Source: Septoria linicola | Lineage: Eukaryota > Ascomycota > Dothideomycetes > Mycosphaerellales > Mycosphaerellaceae | DNA: 64,000 nucleotides | Assembly: GCA_024114885.1 (NCBI GenBank) | Contig: CP099418.1 | Coordinates: 5,022,001 to 5,086,000, forward strand | Direction: 5' to 3' | Shown: positions 21,811 to 33,192 of the stretch, piece by piece | Layout of the letters: every line of letters begins with the position of its first letter | Position numbering within the stretch: position 1 is the first letter of the stretch | Translations under genes and position numbers: made by a program | Notes under the pieces: model-generated | Told to the model about the DNA's origin: nothing | Database searches by the model: none | The model's input: only the letters and a program-made list of their open reading frames with translations

Positions 21811-23302
21811 GGTTGTTACGTGATTGGAAGTGTTCAGGACAATTTTTTGAGGTCGGCTTCGGCTCACTAGCGCCATCCAGCACAACGTGGATTACCCGAT
21901 TGGTACAAACAGCAGACACGACACAGAAGCAAGGCACATTAAGGATTCAATGCGATGTCGCGGCTATGCTTAGGCAGACACCCTAGCAGAGGACTCGGAC
22001 ATCGCAGCTGTCAATGGCCTTTGGATAATTCTCCCGAGACGATCTCAACCACGTTCAGGACCATGAACCTTTCAACAGCGTTTCCACTTTTTCAAAGTAG
22101 CAATGTAGTGTACGAGCAACATAGAGACCGCGATAGCGATACAGGCACTCGGTAGATTAAGAGTAGCACCATTCATCGATGCTCGACTTAGTTGACTCCT
22201 GAAATGAATGTGAAGAATAGATCTGCATCTTGCCAATAAAGGCGACATCGTCTCACAGATGCGAAGCAAGCGGACGCAAAGTTGATTGAACATTTGACAA
22301 CTGCGTTCATGGCAGGAGAAGGTCAGCCATCGAGCTGCGTGACAGGCGTCGCTGTATGAACGTCGCAAAGTCCAGTGTCAGCGACCAATGTTCTGACAAG
22401 GCTGGGACCCGGGGCGATGTTGAGACGTGAGCTCGAGATGCTCAGAATGCTTCGAATGAAGTCCAGACAGTTGAGCCTGTGGTCGACATTAACGGTTCGT
22501 TTGTCGAGCATGGCAAATGATGCCAACTGCAAGAGCAGAGGTCCCAACCAAGCTCAGCTGCGAGAAGAAGGTGCCCAAGCGAGATGGGAGATCCAGGAGC
22601 TTGAGACATATCGTGCTGATCTAGTGGCCTCGTATGTCGACGGGAAGAAGCACAGAAGTGGAACGGTGGGCGACTTCGATCATGCCCAATCCGTTGGCGG
22701 GAGAAGAAAGCAAAGACCATGCTGCATTAGATGAGTTTTCGAGAGTGTCCACGAAACACACGCGAACTGAAAGTGGTGTCGAAGTGTGAAGCTCGCGTTC
22801 AAGACGCCTGCCTGTTCTGTTCCCCTGGCAACCACAGCAACGGAGGAAGGGCCCTTGACAAGCCGAGTCGGAAAACAGCTTTTGGCCCTGTGACGTTGCG
22901 CAAGGCAAGAACGAAGACGTGCAACTCATTCTATGCCACCGCCGTGAGTGCTTGATCACGACGACAATATCGCGAATAGGAGCTGAGCTGGCGATAGGCA
23001 AGATACGGCGCGGTCGCCGACACGTCGCAACGGCATCAAGCCGGTAAACACGCTGCGATCTCCTCAGAAGCCCACGTTTGACGCCGCTCGAAACGTGACT
23101 GATCGGCTGAGTGACTGGTTGGACAGCCAGCAACAGCTTTCTCACATCAGTGATATGGTTCGTGAAAGGTCGCCAGGCCGCACATCCTCAGGTCATTATC
23201 TATCGCCACAGAAGCAGGACAGGCAGCCTTTAGCAAAGTACGCACGTCTACGCCAGAGTTGTGGCGCAACATCCTAACACTGTCAATAGCATATCTGCCA
23301 AA
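21811..23302. promoter_or_regulatory. Divergent promoter region of bfr2 and the SNF2 helicase
   Basis: The two genes diverge from this 1.5-kb region. Frames such as 22621-23145 on the minus strand have no recognisable content. No RNA gene is seen. Confidence 0.45.
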
Positions 23303-26300
23303 ATGCAGTCGCCCGGCCAGAAACAGCCTTCAAACGAGGGCAAAGCGCCCACGAAACCTGCTGTCAACGATGTCGAGTTCGGCAAGGCGAGTCCACTCAG
23401 AAATCCACTCAAAAAGTCCTCTCCGAGCATTTTCATGCCCAAGAGTCGACCAGTCCAGAATCGACCGACCACAACACAAAACCGCATTCCCAGTAACGGA
23501 ACGATACCGCCTGAACGCAGTGCCTTTCGACCGCCTCCTCAGCTACAGGGGTCGACAGCATCGCAATCTTACTCCCTGCCAGCAGCACAGACTGGATCCA
23601 GCACCCTCCAGCCTCGTGGCCTACCGACATCCAGTGCTGTGCATATGCCCACCAACAATCCTCTTCGATCGATTCCTCCTGCGCCTAAGCCTACCTTCTC
23701 TGCCTCGACCGCTGGCATGAATCCGTATCAGACGCACGTGCCGCCTCGCCAGGTTATCGACTTGACGCGTCCTCATCCAAAACCTGCTACGCAGCGCGTG
23801 CTTATCTCGGACGATGACTCTGACGATGGTGAGAAGTTCGACCCTGACGCGGAGATTCGCGCCAATGCTGGAAGGTTTGGCGCGCCAGATCCTTACATGT
23901 ACCTGGACTCGAGCAGAGCCAATGATGATATGAAGAAACTGCTCGAGGCTGCATTTGATGATGAAGCTGAGAAGGGCAAGACGCGCTTAAGATCCCGAAT
24001 CAAGAAAGTGGAGAAGCAGAAAGAAGAGGACAGTCAGGCTAAGAGTCTGGCCAGCAAGCTCGCTGCGCTTAACGTCAAGGACGAGAAGGCGGATGAGAAT
24101 GCGAATGATGATGAAGAAGAGGAGGACGGCACAGTCGATGGCCTTGCTGTGAAGCTACTGCCGCATCAAGTTGAGGGTGTATCGTGGATGATAGACAAGG
24201 AGATTGGCAAGAATAAGACGAGAGGCATATTGCCCAAAGGCGGCATACTTGCAGATGACATGGGTCTCGGAAAGACTGTTCAGTCTGTGACTCTGATGCT
24301 CACGAACCCGCGCCCAGCTCTGGACGCAAAACCCGAGCATAAGGGGCAGAAGCTGCCTGGCAAAGATGTAGGAAAAGGCACGCTGGTCGTGGCGCCACTG
24401 GCCCTCATCAAGCAGTGGGAAGGCGAGATCAAGAGCAAGGTCAGCCGGAGCCACGCCATGAGGGCACTCGTCCATCACGGTCCAAGTCGTACAAAGGACA
24501 GTGCAGAACTCAAGAAGTACGATGTTGTGATTACAACATACCAGACCTTGACCTCTGAGCATGCAGGGTCAGACATGAGCAGAGACAATGGCAAGCGTAT
24601 TGGTTGCTTTGGCGTGCATTGGTATCGTTTGATGCTCGACGAAGCACACAGCATCAAGAACCGCAGCGCCAAATCTACGCAGGCCTGCTATGCCCTGAAT
24701 TCTTGGTACAGATGGTGTCTCACTGGCACCCCAATGCAGAACAACCTCGACGAGCTGCAGTCCCTGATCAAGTTCTTGCGCATCAAGCCGTACTGTGAGT
24801 TGCCCAGATGGAAGCAATCCATCACGCAGCCTATGAAGGCTGGCCGAGGAGGCCTGGCAATGCAGAGGCTCAATGTCTTCCTCAAGGCATTCATGAAGCG
24901 TCGCACCAAAGACATCCTCAAGCTGGATGGCGCTTTGAACTTCGGCGGCAAGTCAAACGAAGAAGGAGGCGCGACGAACGGCGGTATGCAGATTGTAAAG
25001 CGCGAGGTGATTACATTGCAATGCGAGTTCGACCCGATGGAGAAGCAGTACTACGATCGTCTGCAAGCTCGAGCGGACAAGCGACTTGAGCAGATGGAAA
25101 AGACGGGCGCTAATGACTATATTGGCGCTCTCGTCCTGCTGCTGCGGCTGCGACAGATGTGCGATCACCCTCAGCTCATTGAAATGGCTATGAGTAAAGA
25201 TAAGGACGCCATGACCACGGGCATCAAACCGAACCGTGGCGGGGACGAGATGGACGATCTTGCCGCACTGATGGGTGGCGTCACGGTACAGGCGAAGAAC
25301 TGCGATGTCTGTCAGGTAAAGCTTACCTCCTCCGAGGCAAGAGACGGAGCTGTCCGGTGTAGCGAATGTGAAGAGGATCTTGCGGCAATGAAGGCGAACA
25401 AGAAGAAGAAGAAATCTCAGAAGACTGGTGACAAGCTGAACAAGGTTCGGAAGTCTGTCAAGCATGAAGAGGAGATCAAGCCTGAGCCTCGACGCGCACG
25501 GAACCGGAAAGCGGTTGTCGACAGTGATGATGAGTCGGAGGGCGAGTGGATCGGCAAAGGTCCTGAGCAAAGGATCGACCTTGGTTCAGGCGACGAGGAC
25601 GCAGATGGAGGCGGCGAGACACTGGATACCCTCGATTCCGAGCGCAGCGACGAGGACGACAGCGAGGTCGACGACTCTCCTTCACGAGCGCGGATGCCGA
25701 AAGTAGTCAATTCTGATGACGAGACCGAAGATTCTGATGCTGGTGACGATCACGAGGATGTCGTAGAGGACAGTGAGGAGGATGTTGAGTATGACTCCGA
25801 CCAGAGCGGTGTACTTGATGGTATGGGTGACATGGGCCGTTCGAAGCACGATCCCTCGACCAAAATTCGCCGCCTGCTTCGCATTCTGCACACGGAGACT
25901 CCAAAGCACAAGACTATTGTCTTTTCGCAATTCACAACGATGCTGGACTTGATCGAGCCGCACCTGGAGCATGCGGGAATGCGCTACGTGCGCTACGACG
26001 GCAGCATGCGGCCGGATGCTCGTGAGCAATCCTTGAGCTCACTGCGCAACGACAAGAGGACAAGAGTACTCCTGTGCTCACTCAAGTGCGGCTCTTTGGG
26101 ACTCAACCTCACAGCAGCATCCCGAGTTGTGATCGTGGAACCGTTCTGGAACCCCTTCGTTGAGGAGCAAGCTATCGATCGTGTGCATCGTCTCAATCAG
26201 ACTGTTGACGTCAAAGTCTTCCGTCTCACAATTCGAGATAGTGTTGAAGAGAAGATTCTTGAGCTGCAGGAGAAGAAGAGAGAGCTCGCCAAGGCTGCCA

Positions 26301-26551
26301 TAGAAGGCGGCAAGGGCATGGGCAACCTCAGCATGAAAGACATTCTGGGTTTGTTCAAGCACGACGCAGACACACAAGAACATGCCAATGATCGTGAGTA
26401 TTCGGCTAAGTTTGGCAGCGACGAAGGTCTACTGGATGGGCCTCGTGGTTCTCAGACGTTGTCCTCGGGCTATGAACAGACAAGCAGATCGAAGGCTCAA
26501 GCATCGAGACATAGGGTGCAAGAGAGTGAGCTATATGGCAGGAGATGGTAA
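23303..26551 (+). CDS. SNF2-family DNA helicase/translocase with RING-like insert (Rad16/Uls1 type)
   Basis: Single exon of 1082 residues; the ATG at 23303 (MQSPGQKQP) is preferred because the upstream extension has none. The Ser/Pro-rich N-terminus is disordered. The SNF2 ATPase domain starts near residue 285 (LLPHQVEGVSWM), with Walker A DDMGLGKTVQ (about 317), the Walker-B box LDEAHS (about 445) and TGTPMQNNLDELQ. A CxxC...CxxC block (CDVCQVKL and CSECEEDL, about 666-700) sits where Rad5/Rad16/Uls1 carry a RING, but it looks shortened. A long acidic stretch separates it from the C-terminal helicase lobe (KHKTIVFSQFTTMLDLI, SLGLNLTAASRVVIVEP, QAIDRVHRLNQ). The last residues are YGRRW, which I recall as typical of the fungal orthologues. 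The likely role is DNA-repair or SUMO-linked chromatin remodelling in the nucleus; which yeast gene is the true orthologue is uncertain. Confidence 0.92.
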   Translation: MQSPGQKQPSNEGKAPTKPAVNDVEFGKASPLRNPLKKSSPSIFMPKSRPVQNRPTTTQNRIPSNGTIPPERSAFRPPPQLQGSTASQSYSLPAAQTGSSTLQPRGLPTSSAVHMPTNNPLRSIPPAPKPTFSASTAGMNPYQTHVPPRQVIDLTRPHPKPATQRVLISDDDSDDGEKFDPDAEIRANAGRFGAPDPYMYLDSSRANDDMKKLLEAAFDDEAEKGKTRLRSRIKKVEKQKEEDSQAKSLASKLAALNVKDEKADENANDDEEEEDGTVDGLAVKLLPHQVEGVSWMIDKEIGKNKTRGILPKGGILADDMGLGKTVQSVTLMLTNPRPALDAKPEHKGQKLPGKDVGKGTLVVAPLALIKQWEGEIKSKVSRSHAMRALVHHGPSRTKDSAELKKYDVVITTYQTLTSEHAGSDMSRDNGKRIGCFGVHWYRLMLDEAHSIKNRSAKSTQACYALNSWYRWCLTGTPMQNNLDELQSLIKFLRIKPYCELPRWKQSITQPMKAGRGGLAMQRLNVFLKAFMKRRTKDILKLDGALNFGGKSNEEGGATNGGMQIVKREVITLQCEFDPMEKQYYDRLQARADKRLEQMEKTGANDYIGALVLLLRLRQMCDHPQLIEMAMSKDKDAMTTGIKPNRGGDEMDDLAALMGGVTVQAKNCDVCQVKLTSSEARDGAVRCSECEEDLAAMKANKKKKKSQKTGDKLNKVRKSVKHEEEIKPEPRRARNRKAVVDSDDESEGEWIGKGPEQRIDLGSGDEDADGGGETLDTLDSERSDEDDSEVDDSPSRARMPKVVNSDDETEDSDAGDDHEDVVEDSEEDVEYDSDQSGVLDGMGDMGRSKHDPSTKIRRLLRILHTETPKHKTIVFSQFTTMLDLIEPHLEHAGMRYVRYDGSMRPDAREQSLSSLRNDKRTRVLLCSLKCGSLGLNLTAASRVVIVEPFWNPFVEEQAIDRVHRLNQTVDVKVFRLTIRDSVEEKILELQEKKRELAKAAIEGGKGMGNLSMKDILGLFKHDADTQEHANDREYSAKFGSDEGLLDGPRGSQTLSSGYEQTSRSKAQASRHRVQESELYGRRW

Positions 26552-29500
26552 GCTGACAGAGTGCTGTTTGGCCTCGTCAGGAACGCGTTGGCTGAAAAGT
26601 AGTTCGTTGCTTTTGGCCCATCAAGCAATTGTCCGAATGCCTTGGTGCACATTTCGTAGCTTGTCAATGAATGTTGTTTGATGTACAGGCTCGCTGAGGG
26701 ACGTAACCACAACCACAGAACAACGTGAGTGTCGTCCAATTGATCCAGCCAGCACTATCTGCAGCTCACTGATGTCTAGCACAATCTGATCCCACAGTAA
26801 GGAAAGATGAACCAGCCACGAGACAGATCTCAATGAAGTATGCCGGTGACAGGAATTGCCGCCTTGCATCGTCACCACAACAAGCGCGCGGCTGCAGGAC
26901 TGACTGCAGTGCAACGCCAGGTCCTATACCGACAACCGACGGCAGCGCAAAGGAATGTGGTTGGCAGTGGGTACTGCACTCCCTGGTGCCATGGGGAATC
27001 TCTCTCCTTCGTGGAGATCCCGATCTCGCCTCTACATCGCGAGCTCGGTGCTAATTCGGTGGAGGATTGTTCTGCTTCTGTTGGCATTCTTCAATTCTGC
27101 CGGATGGTATTCTCTAACAATGACGACGAGCATTCCTGACCGCGATGTTCACGGCAACGTCTCGTATCGGGGACTGTTTCTTGGTACGGTAGTTCGTACA
27201 GGCCAGGTCTAATCTAGACATCAGAAGCGAGCCGTCTAGAAAACATGAGGTCGACTTGTATACGCTATGACGCACTTTTCAATGCCTTGTGATCAGGAAA
27301 GATCAAATTCTTGCCGCAACTTTCAGCGCATGAAGCCATTGGGGCGTTTCGTGATCCAGTGTCACGAGGACAGCAGACTTCATGTCCCTCGTGGCAGGTG
27401 CATTGCGCGAATGAGCTGCGAAATTAAGGCTTTTACCAAACAGAATCTGGTGAAATGCTTCGATGTGAAGTCATCAATAACATCAGAAGCTGTGCATTAG
27501 CGGAACGACTAGGCGACTGGCGTGGTTGGTTTCTCTTGTTGTCTACTCCGCATGACATCAATTCATCACATATATCCTTCCGAGCCGCGGTTTTGCCTCC
27601 ACCTTCCATACCGTAGGCGAACTGATGGTTCGCCCCAGAATCTTGCCCTGAGGATCATTGTAGCGTGTCAAGGATTAGATGGCCTTGTGACGTTCTGGAA
27701 AAATGGTACAGTGACCAGGAGTGAATTAAGCCGTCTTCTTCCGGGCTTTCCATTCAGCCGAAGATGAATCTGCGGACATGAAGAAGACAGACCCTGTGAG
27801 GCTGCCGTGTAGAGGCCGACCGGTATACCATTTTGGACACTAGAGGCCACGAGACGAGACGAGTCTGTGGCGGTGCAATCAGTACTCGGATTTGCCCTTC
27901 AGCACTTCGTTCTACTCATGCGAGAGTTCTCAAAGCAAGGGGAGACCTGGAACAATGGCCAGTCGCATACGCATGGGGATCTGCTGCACATGCAGAATGT
28001 TGAGCTAAGGTGCATAATCGACTCATCAGCTCCAAGCACACTTGCGGACCGCCTTCACGTATGAGAAAGCGTTGAGATCAAAACAACGCGTTGAAGCCCC
28101 GTGATTGTAGACAAGTACCGATCGAATCGAATAGCTACGTCTACACGGGCGGTAACACGTCCGACGTGCATGAGATGATCTGCCGCGACTCCAGCTTTGA
28201 GGCAGAGCACGGATGGGGGAAACACATCGTTTGTGGAGGGTATCGCCATACTGCGCAGTACGAGTGAAGGTACGGCCTTGTTGCATTTCCAATCGTGTGC
28301 ATGACATGTCAGCACAGTCTCAAGTCACCCGGAACAGGTCTGGACGTCAGCTCACGGTATCCAAACGGTCGTCGCTCACCGCTTGCAGCCGGATGGCAGT
28401 GCTGTGACTGGCTCATTCCAGATCACTCCTGATGCACCGGTATGTGGACAACTTCGTGCACCATGTCAAAAACTGCGGGCGGTGAGATGCCAGCTGAAGC
28501 ACGCTTGAACAAGCCACTTGCAAACCCGCCGCTATTCTGACAATAGGTCAGCCACGGAGACGGTCAGGTTGGTTGTGAAGTTTCAAGAAGTTGGGGCGGT
28601 CGAATATTAGGCTCAAAGTCTGTTCCTCCCGCAGGTCATCTGTCGGCTCTTGTGGTCGTTCGGATCATCAAACGTGCAACAGCGGGGAAGCAGGGCCGGT
28701 ACAGTGTTGGCGGATGTATGGACGGTAATAATCCGCTTCGTCAGGTCAGCTGGACATCTCGTTGTCGCGCCTCTCCAAGCAATGCTTGTTGACAGCGACT
28801 TGAACCAGCGCATTCGCGCAGCGTGTCACGCAAAGCTTGCCACGAAGCCATTCACGCGCTTGCGCGAGACGAATTGATCCCAGCTTATGAGTAGCATACA
28901 CGATTTGCGCATTTGCAGGAGACCAAGTCGAATAGCATTTGACCGCGGCGTGCAGCACAGCTGAATGCGGTGCATGGGCGGTAAGTCGGCCCGCATGTGT
29001 CTTGTAAGGATGTCACCTTGGACAGGATCACAGCCAGTGTGTGACCTTACTGTCTGGACTTCACTTCAGACAGGCGTGCGACACCACCAGCTCAAAGGTG
29101 CGCTCTTGAGTGCTTAAAACGCTGTCCGTCCAGAGCCGTGCCGCAGCTCCATGTATTAAACCAGGCAATATCGTTGCTAGCAATGTCAAGTACGAAGTCT
29201 GCGGTTGGGGTTTTGCGGGTTAATGCAGGAAATGGTGGAAGTACATCCATGATTCGCGAGTATTCGGCATGCCGAATGCTGAAACCTGGTCCTTGAGTAT
29301 ACTTCCGCCAGATGGTCGCCATGTCATGGCCTTGGAAGAGGTTATCGGGCGGAGGCAGGTTGGCGGCGCACATCTTCCGAAGGCCGGACAACCAGACAGG
29401 CGCGGCTCTTGGGCGGCAATGCAAAGTACACGACTCGAATAAGCTCCGTCAGTGTGGTATGAGCGCGAGTATCGCAAGGAGAATCGCGGTCCGCGCACCA

Positions 29501-31425
29501 CACTTTTGATGACACTCCAAGCTTATGTGGTATTATCTCAAGCAAGCGAAGTGGAGGCTGGGAGTTAATGAAGCAAGTCTAACGTTCTGCTCAAGATTCG
29601 CATGACAGCGTCTACGTTCGGAGGTCACAACTCAGGACTGTGTGCTCCGCTGTGCTCAAGAATATTGTTACAACCCACGAACCTGTCCGAGCCCAGGTCT
29701 GTCAAGCTAGAACGATCCATGAGACAAGTTGCAAAGTGTCTGTTGCGTCAAAAGGATGCCGATGAGTTGCCATGTTTCGCCTCCGCAATGATCACACGTG
29801 AACCGCGAGAAGAAGTCGAATCTTACCAGTCATAGGCTAGAAGACTGCCATGAGTACCTGGCAAGTTGGCTCCGAAACGTTTGCAGTCCTGCCCATTTGA
29901 CCATGGTCGCAGTGACCTAGATGCGACTCGTAGTATGTGCTAACAGTGTTCTCTGAAACTGCCGGTCAACACATCGACAGACACTTGTCAATATAGATCG
30001 CGTGATGGACGTCTTAGCTGCGATCGAAGATGAAGTCAACGGCCTTGATGGTATTGTGGAGACAACACCCGGCGTCCCTTGATCGGTGCTTGTGTAGGCA
30101 CGATCTCGATCTGGGGCAACCAGAAGAAAAAGTCGTTGTAGTGATTCTGTGGTTGCTGTCTTGACCATTCGCCGTCTTTGCCGTGCTCGTAAGAGTACAC
30201 ATCATGTTGCCTCATCTAACACGTATCGCCCATAGTCCGATGAGCGTCTCATCTGACAGCGTCTTGTTCTCGGCCTTGGCGGCGGCGCAAGTGCAACGAT
30301 GGCAGCTGACGAACAGTAATGCGGCCGAGAGTCTACTTGGCAAGACCGAGAGAAAAGCGTAAGGCGGCGACCACGACGCGTAGAGTCGCTCAGACCAGTG
30401 GCAGTGTTCTGGTTTGTCTGTTCGCACTTGTGCCAATTCTAGCTCCAATTGCCAAAAAGCGACAGGCGCCGAAGACTTCTTCGCCTTCTAGCGCTTCCGC
30501 TGTGGAGAGATCATGTGCGCGTTGCTCAGCTCCACCTCTCCCTCCGACTTCTTCCTATAGACCGTGAGGACCAAGTGGAGAAAATTGTCTGACGTCCAAT
30601 GCTCCTACGAGAAGTGGAGCAGGTACATGCGCGGGAGTGATAACGAAATTTGGAGCGTTGCATTCGTCGCATCTGGCCATTCTTCTTCCGGTGTGCTTGC
30701 GTGGGAATGAAGCAACTCATCGGAAGCGAGTGTGGTGCAGCGGGCTGGAACGCCTGCCGCGGCCTGCAGATCGTTGTCAGAAGATGTCGACCTATGATGG
30801 GCAACAGCTTTCATGCAAGGCATGCAGTGTGCATAGGAAGTGTTGGACAGTGTTTACAGGTTGCAGACCGCCTTTCACATGCCCCTCTGTGTCATGGTCG
30901 CTGCCTGTTACTCACATGTGGTGCTTAGTAGCTGATGGCAGCATCTGACAGTTATGAAATCATGAGACGAGGAGAGAGGTTAAATGCTGGACTCATTTGC
31001 CTGTCGTTATGCGTTGTGGGTTTGCTACTTTATTCTGCTGCCCAAGCTACTACTGGCCGCCGCGCGGTGGAGCCAGAGCAATGTCGATTTTGGGAGCCTT
31101 GATCCATCTCGAGAACTTCTCGTAGCAGTAATGTTACATTTTTGATATACAAGCCGTATTTGCGCCGAGCAGACAAATGCTCAAGGTCGCTGATCCTTCG
31201 ACTCTTCCGTAGCAAGATGTTTGCGCGGCCGTAAAGTATGTAGAACTGTGCCGATGCTGGTATCATCTGAATCTCAAAAATCAATCCCTCTTCGTAATCC
31301 CAATTTTCTGAGCTCCATGAACCGTCCGTGAGGAGGCTATGTACATGTCCGTGACACCGTGCTATGTACAAGATCCATGAAACCATCGCTTGAACGCAGG
31401 ACTAAAACCAATTGTGTACGCAGTA
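26552..31425. other. Gene-poor 4.9-kb region
   Basis: No frame longer than about 120 codons and no recognisable domain occurs on either strand. A minus-strand frame at 31030-31386 (118 codons) has protein-like composition (FYILYGRANILL) but no family match. Composition is close to that of the flanks, and no transposon signature is visible. Confidence 0.45.
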
Positions 31426-33192
31426 CTACCAGCCTTTCTGGTGGTATTCCCCAAGACCGACATGGAAGTAGTCATTGGTGAATCGGCCTTTGGGTCCTTG
31501 GTGAGAGAGGACAGGGCCTGGCTCTGGGTGTTGCTTCAGGTTCTTGACATCGTTGGACGTATGCCTTCGCTTCAGCGCGGCAAGGTTCCCGGTGCTCTTG
31601 TGCTGTCGTTCCCATAGGAGATTCTTGCGCAGCGACTCAGTAAGTTCGGTGGACAGCATATTTCGCCTCGTCGTGCGTGGCGAAAGGGCGAGCTGCTGGT
31701 GTGTGTTCGACGTGGTCATGATGATTGGTTTGGAGCGCGGAAATTCCTGACCAGGGACTTGCAGCTGCAAATGAGAACCAGAGACTGGAGACGTTGCAAC
31801 GGAGGGGCCATTTGGTGTCGTTGTTCGCGATCGTCGGATTGCAGGCGTGGATCGTGAGGCTGCATTGGCCAGAGCCTTTGCTCGATCGGGTTCGTGCATT
31901 AACGTGGTCAACAGTGATCTCCGCGAGGTCAGGTTCGGTCTGGAGTCCACTCGCTGGAAGAGATCCCGTTCGTTCACAGATGAAGGGCCGCTGCCATCAT
32001 CCGAATCCTCCCAGTCGGAAGAGTCGTCGTCGTCCTCGATTGCGCTTTCGGATACGTCGTCTTCCTCATCATCGGACTCGAACACTGGGCTGTGTCGAGC
32101 AGCGGCTCTTGCAACTGACACTTCATCCTTGAAGGACGCGTGCTTCTGACTTCCATTACTCGTCTGGCTTCCTGGCGCTCGGAGCCCATCTGAGAGTACA
32201 CTGCGGTGCATGTGGCTCTCAAGAGAGCTTTCCTCTTCACCGGATGAAGTGCCAATCGTGAACATAGGCCCCTTCTTTTTCGGCGGCGGTTGCCTGTAAG
32301 ATGGCGAGGTTTTGAGAATGGGTGTCGGCTGTGCAGCTAGGTTGGTCTGGGATCGATACGAAGACGGTGCACCTCCTGGTACGAAGCCACGAACGATGCT
32401 GTGCGTGCTCATTTCAGTGGATGAGCTCTCCTGCGAACTTTGCGAGGAAGGCGACACATTGGAGTCCTGAGTGTCTACAGTTGACGTAGAGTCAAGCAAC
32501 GTTGCTTGCGATTCGGATGCGTGCGGCGTCTGATTCACCGGTGTTTGCGAAGAGGTCAGCTCAAGTTTTGAGAGCACCTGCGAAGCTGTCGTGGATGATG
32601 GTGGTTCTCGTGCATTGCACACAGGTGTTGCCATGGGCAGTTCGATTGGTTCAAGCGTCTTCGTTTCCGTGATAGAGACCACGATCTTCTCGAGATGAAC
32701 GGGTGTGAGGTGCTTCTCACGACCGCGACTCGTAACGCTTTCGTTGGTCGAATCGTTGCGACTCAACTCTGGACGTGCTGGGCAATTACGAGGGGTGGTT
32801 GGAGATGAGAGTTCGAACTCGTCGTCGTCTTCTTCCGAGGCGGAATCGAGACTAGAGGAAAGACCTGGCATGGGCATGCCTTTCGTGGAAGACGTCCGTC
32901 GGTTCGAAGTCGCAAATCGTTTGTGTGAAGGCGATTCAGGTGCGCAGCAGAATGTCTCGCGATTCCATAACCGCCAGGACAGATTCTCCAGTCGTTTGCC
33001 GTCCTGCATGGCATGCGATGTCTTGGAGAACAAAGACCACTGCGGCGAGGCGTTAGTGACAAGATTGCAGCCATTGTGGCTCACAATACGTGAACTGACC
33101 ATGCCAAAGAGGTTCTCAACAGAAGTCGTATCGATGGTGTGAAGGTTGGGAACCTCCACTCGCAGTAACGAGCGTTCGGGTCTGAACACCAT
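31426..33192 (-). CDS. AreA-type GATA-like domain protein with DUF3295
   Basis: Exon 1 is 33192-33100 and exon 2 is 33039-31426, with a 60-nt intron (GTCAGT, CACTAACG, CAG) that is in frame and stop-free. The spliced protein has 568 residues. The N-terminus carries the AreA GATA-like domain (PF08550 type): SVENLFGM joined to WSLFSKTSHAMQDGKRLENL and then SWRLWNRETFCC. This domain occurs in AreA and in other fungal regulators without a zinc finger. The middle is Ser/Thr-rich. The C-terminal half matches DUF3295: acidic DDDDSSDWEDSDDGSGPSS, then FQRVDSRPNLTSRRSLLTT, SKPIIMTTSNTHQQ and RRNMLSTELTESLRKNLLWE, ending in YHVGLGEYHQKGW-like sequence. No GATA zinc finger is present, so it is not AreA itself. 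A role in nitrogen or TOR signalling is only inferred from the domain. Confidence 0.9.
   Translation of the reverse strand: MVFRPERSLLRVEVPNLHTIDTTSVENLFGMVSSRIVSHNGCNLVTNASPQWSLFSKTSHAMQDGKRLENLSWRLWNRETFCCAPESPSHKRFATSNRRTSSTKGMPMPGLSSSLDSASEEDDDEFELSSPTTPRNCPARPELSRNDSTNESVTSRGREKHLTPVHLEKIVVSITETKTLEPIELPMATPVCNAREPPSSTTASQVLSKLELTSSQTPVNQTPHASESQATLLDSTSTVDTQDSNVSPSSQSSQESSSTEMSTHSIVRGFVPGGAPSSYRSQTNLAAQPTPILKTSPSYRQPPPKKKGPMFTIGTSSGEEESSLESHMHRSVLSDGLRAPGSQTSNGSQKHASFKDEVSVARAAARHSPVFESDDEEDDVSESAIEDDDDSSDWEDSDDGSGPSSVNERDLFQRVDSRPNLTSRRSLLTTLMHEPDRAKALANAASRSTPAIRRSRTTTPNGPSVATSPVSGSHLQLQVPGQEFPRSKPIIMTTSNTHQQLALSPRTTRRNMLSTELTESLRKNLLWERQHKSTGNLAALKRRHTSNDVKNLKQHPEPGPVLSHQGPKGRFTNDYFHVGLGEYHQKGW

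Noticed and set aside
26382..26465. Intron GTGAGT...TCAG near the 3' end of the SNF2 helicase
   Set aside because: Splicing would remove the C-terminal YGRRW, which I recall as conserved in fungal homologues; the unspliced frame keeps it.
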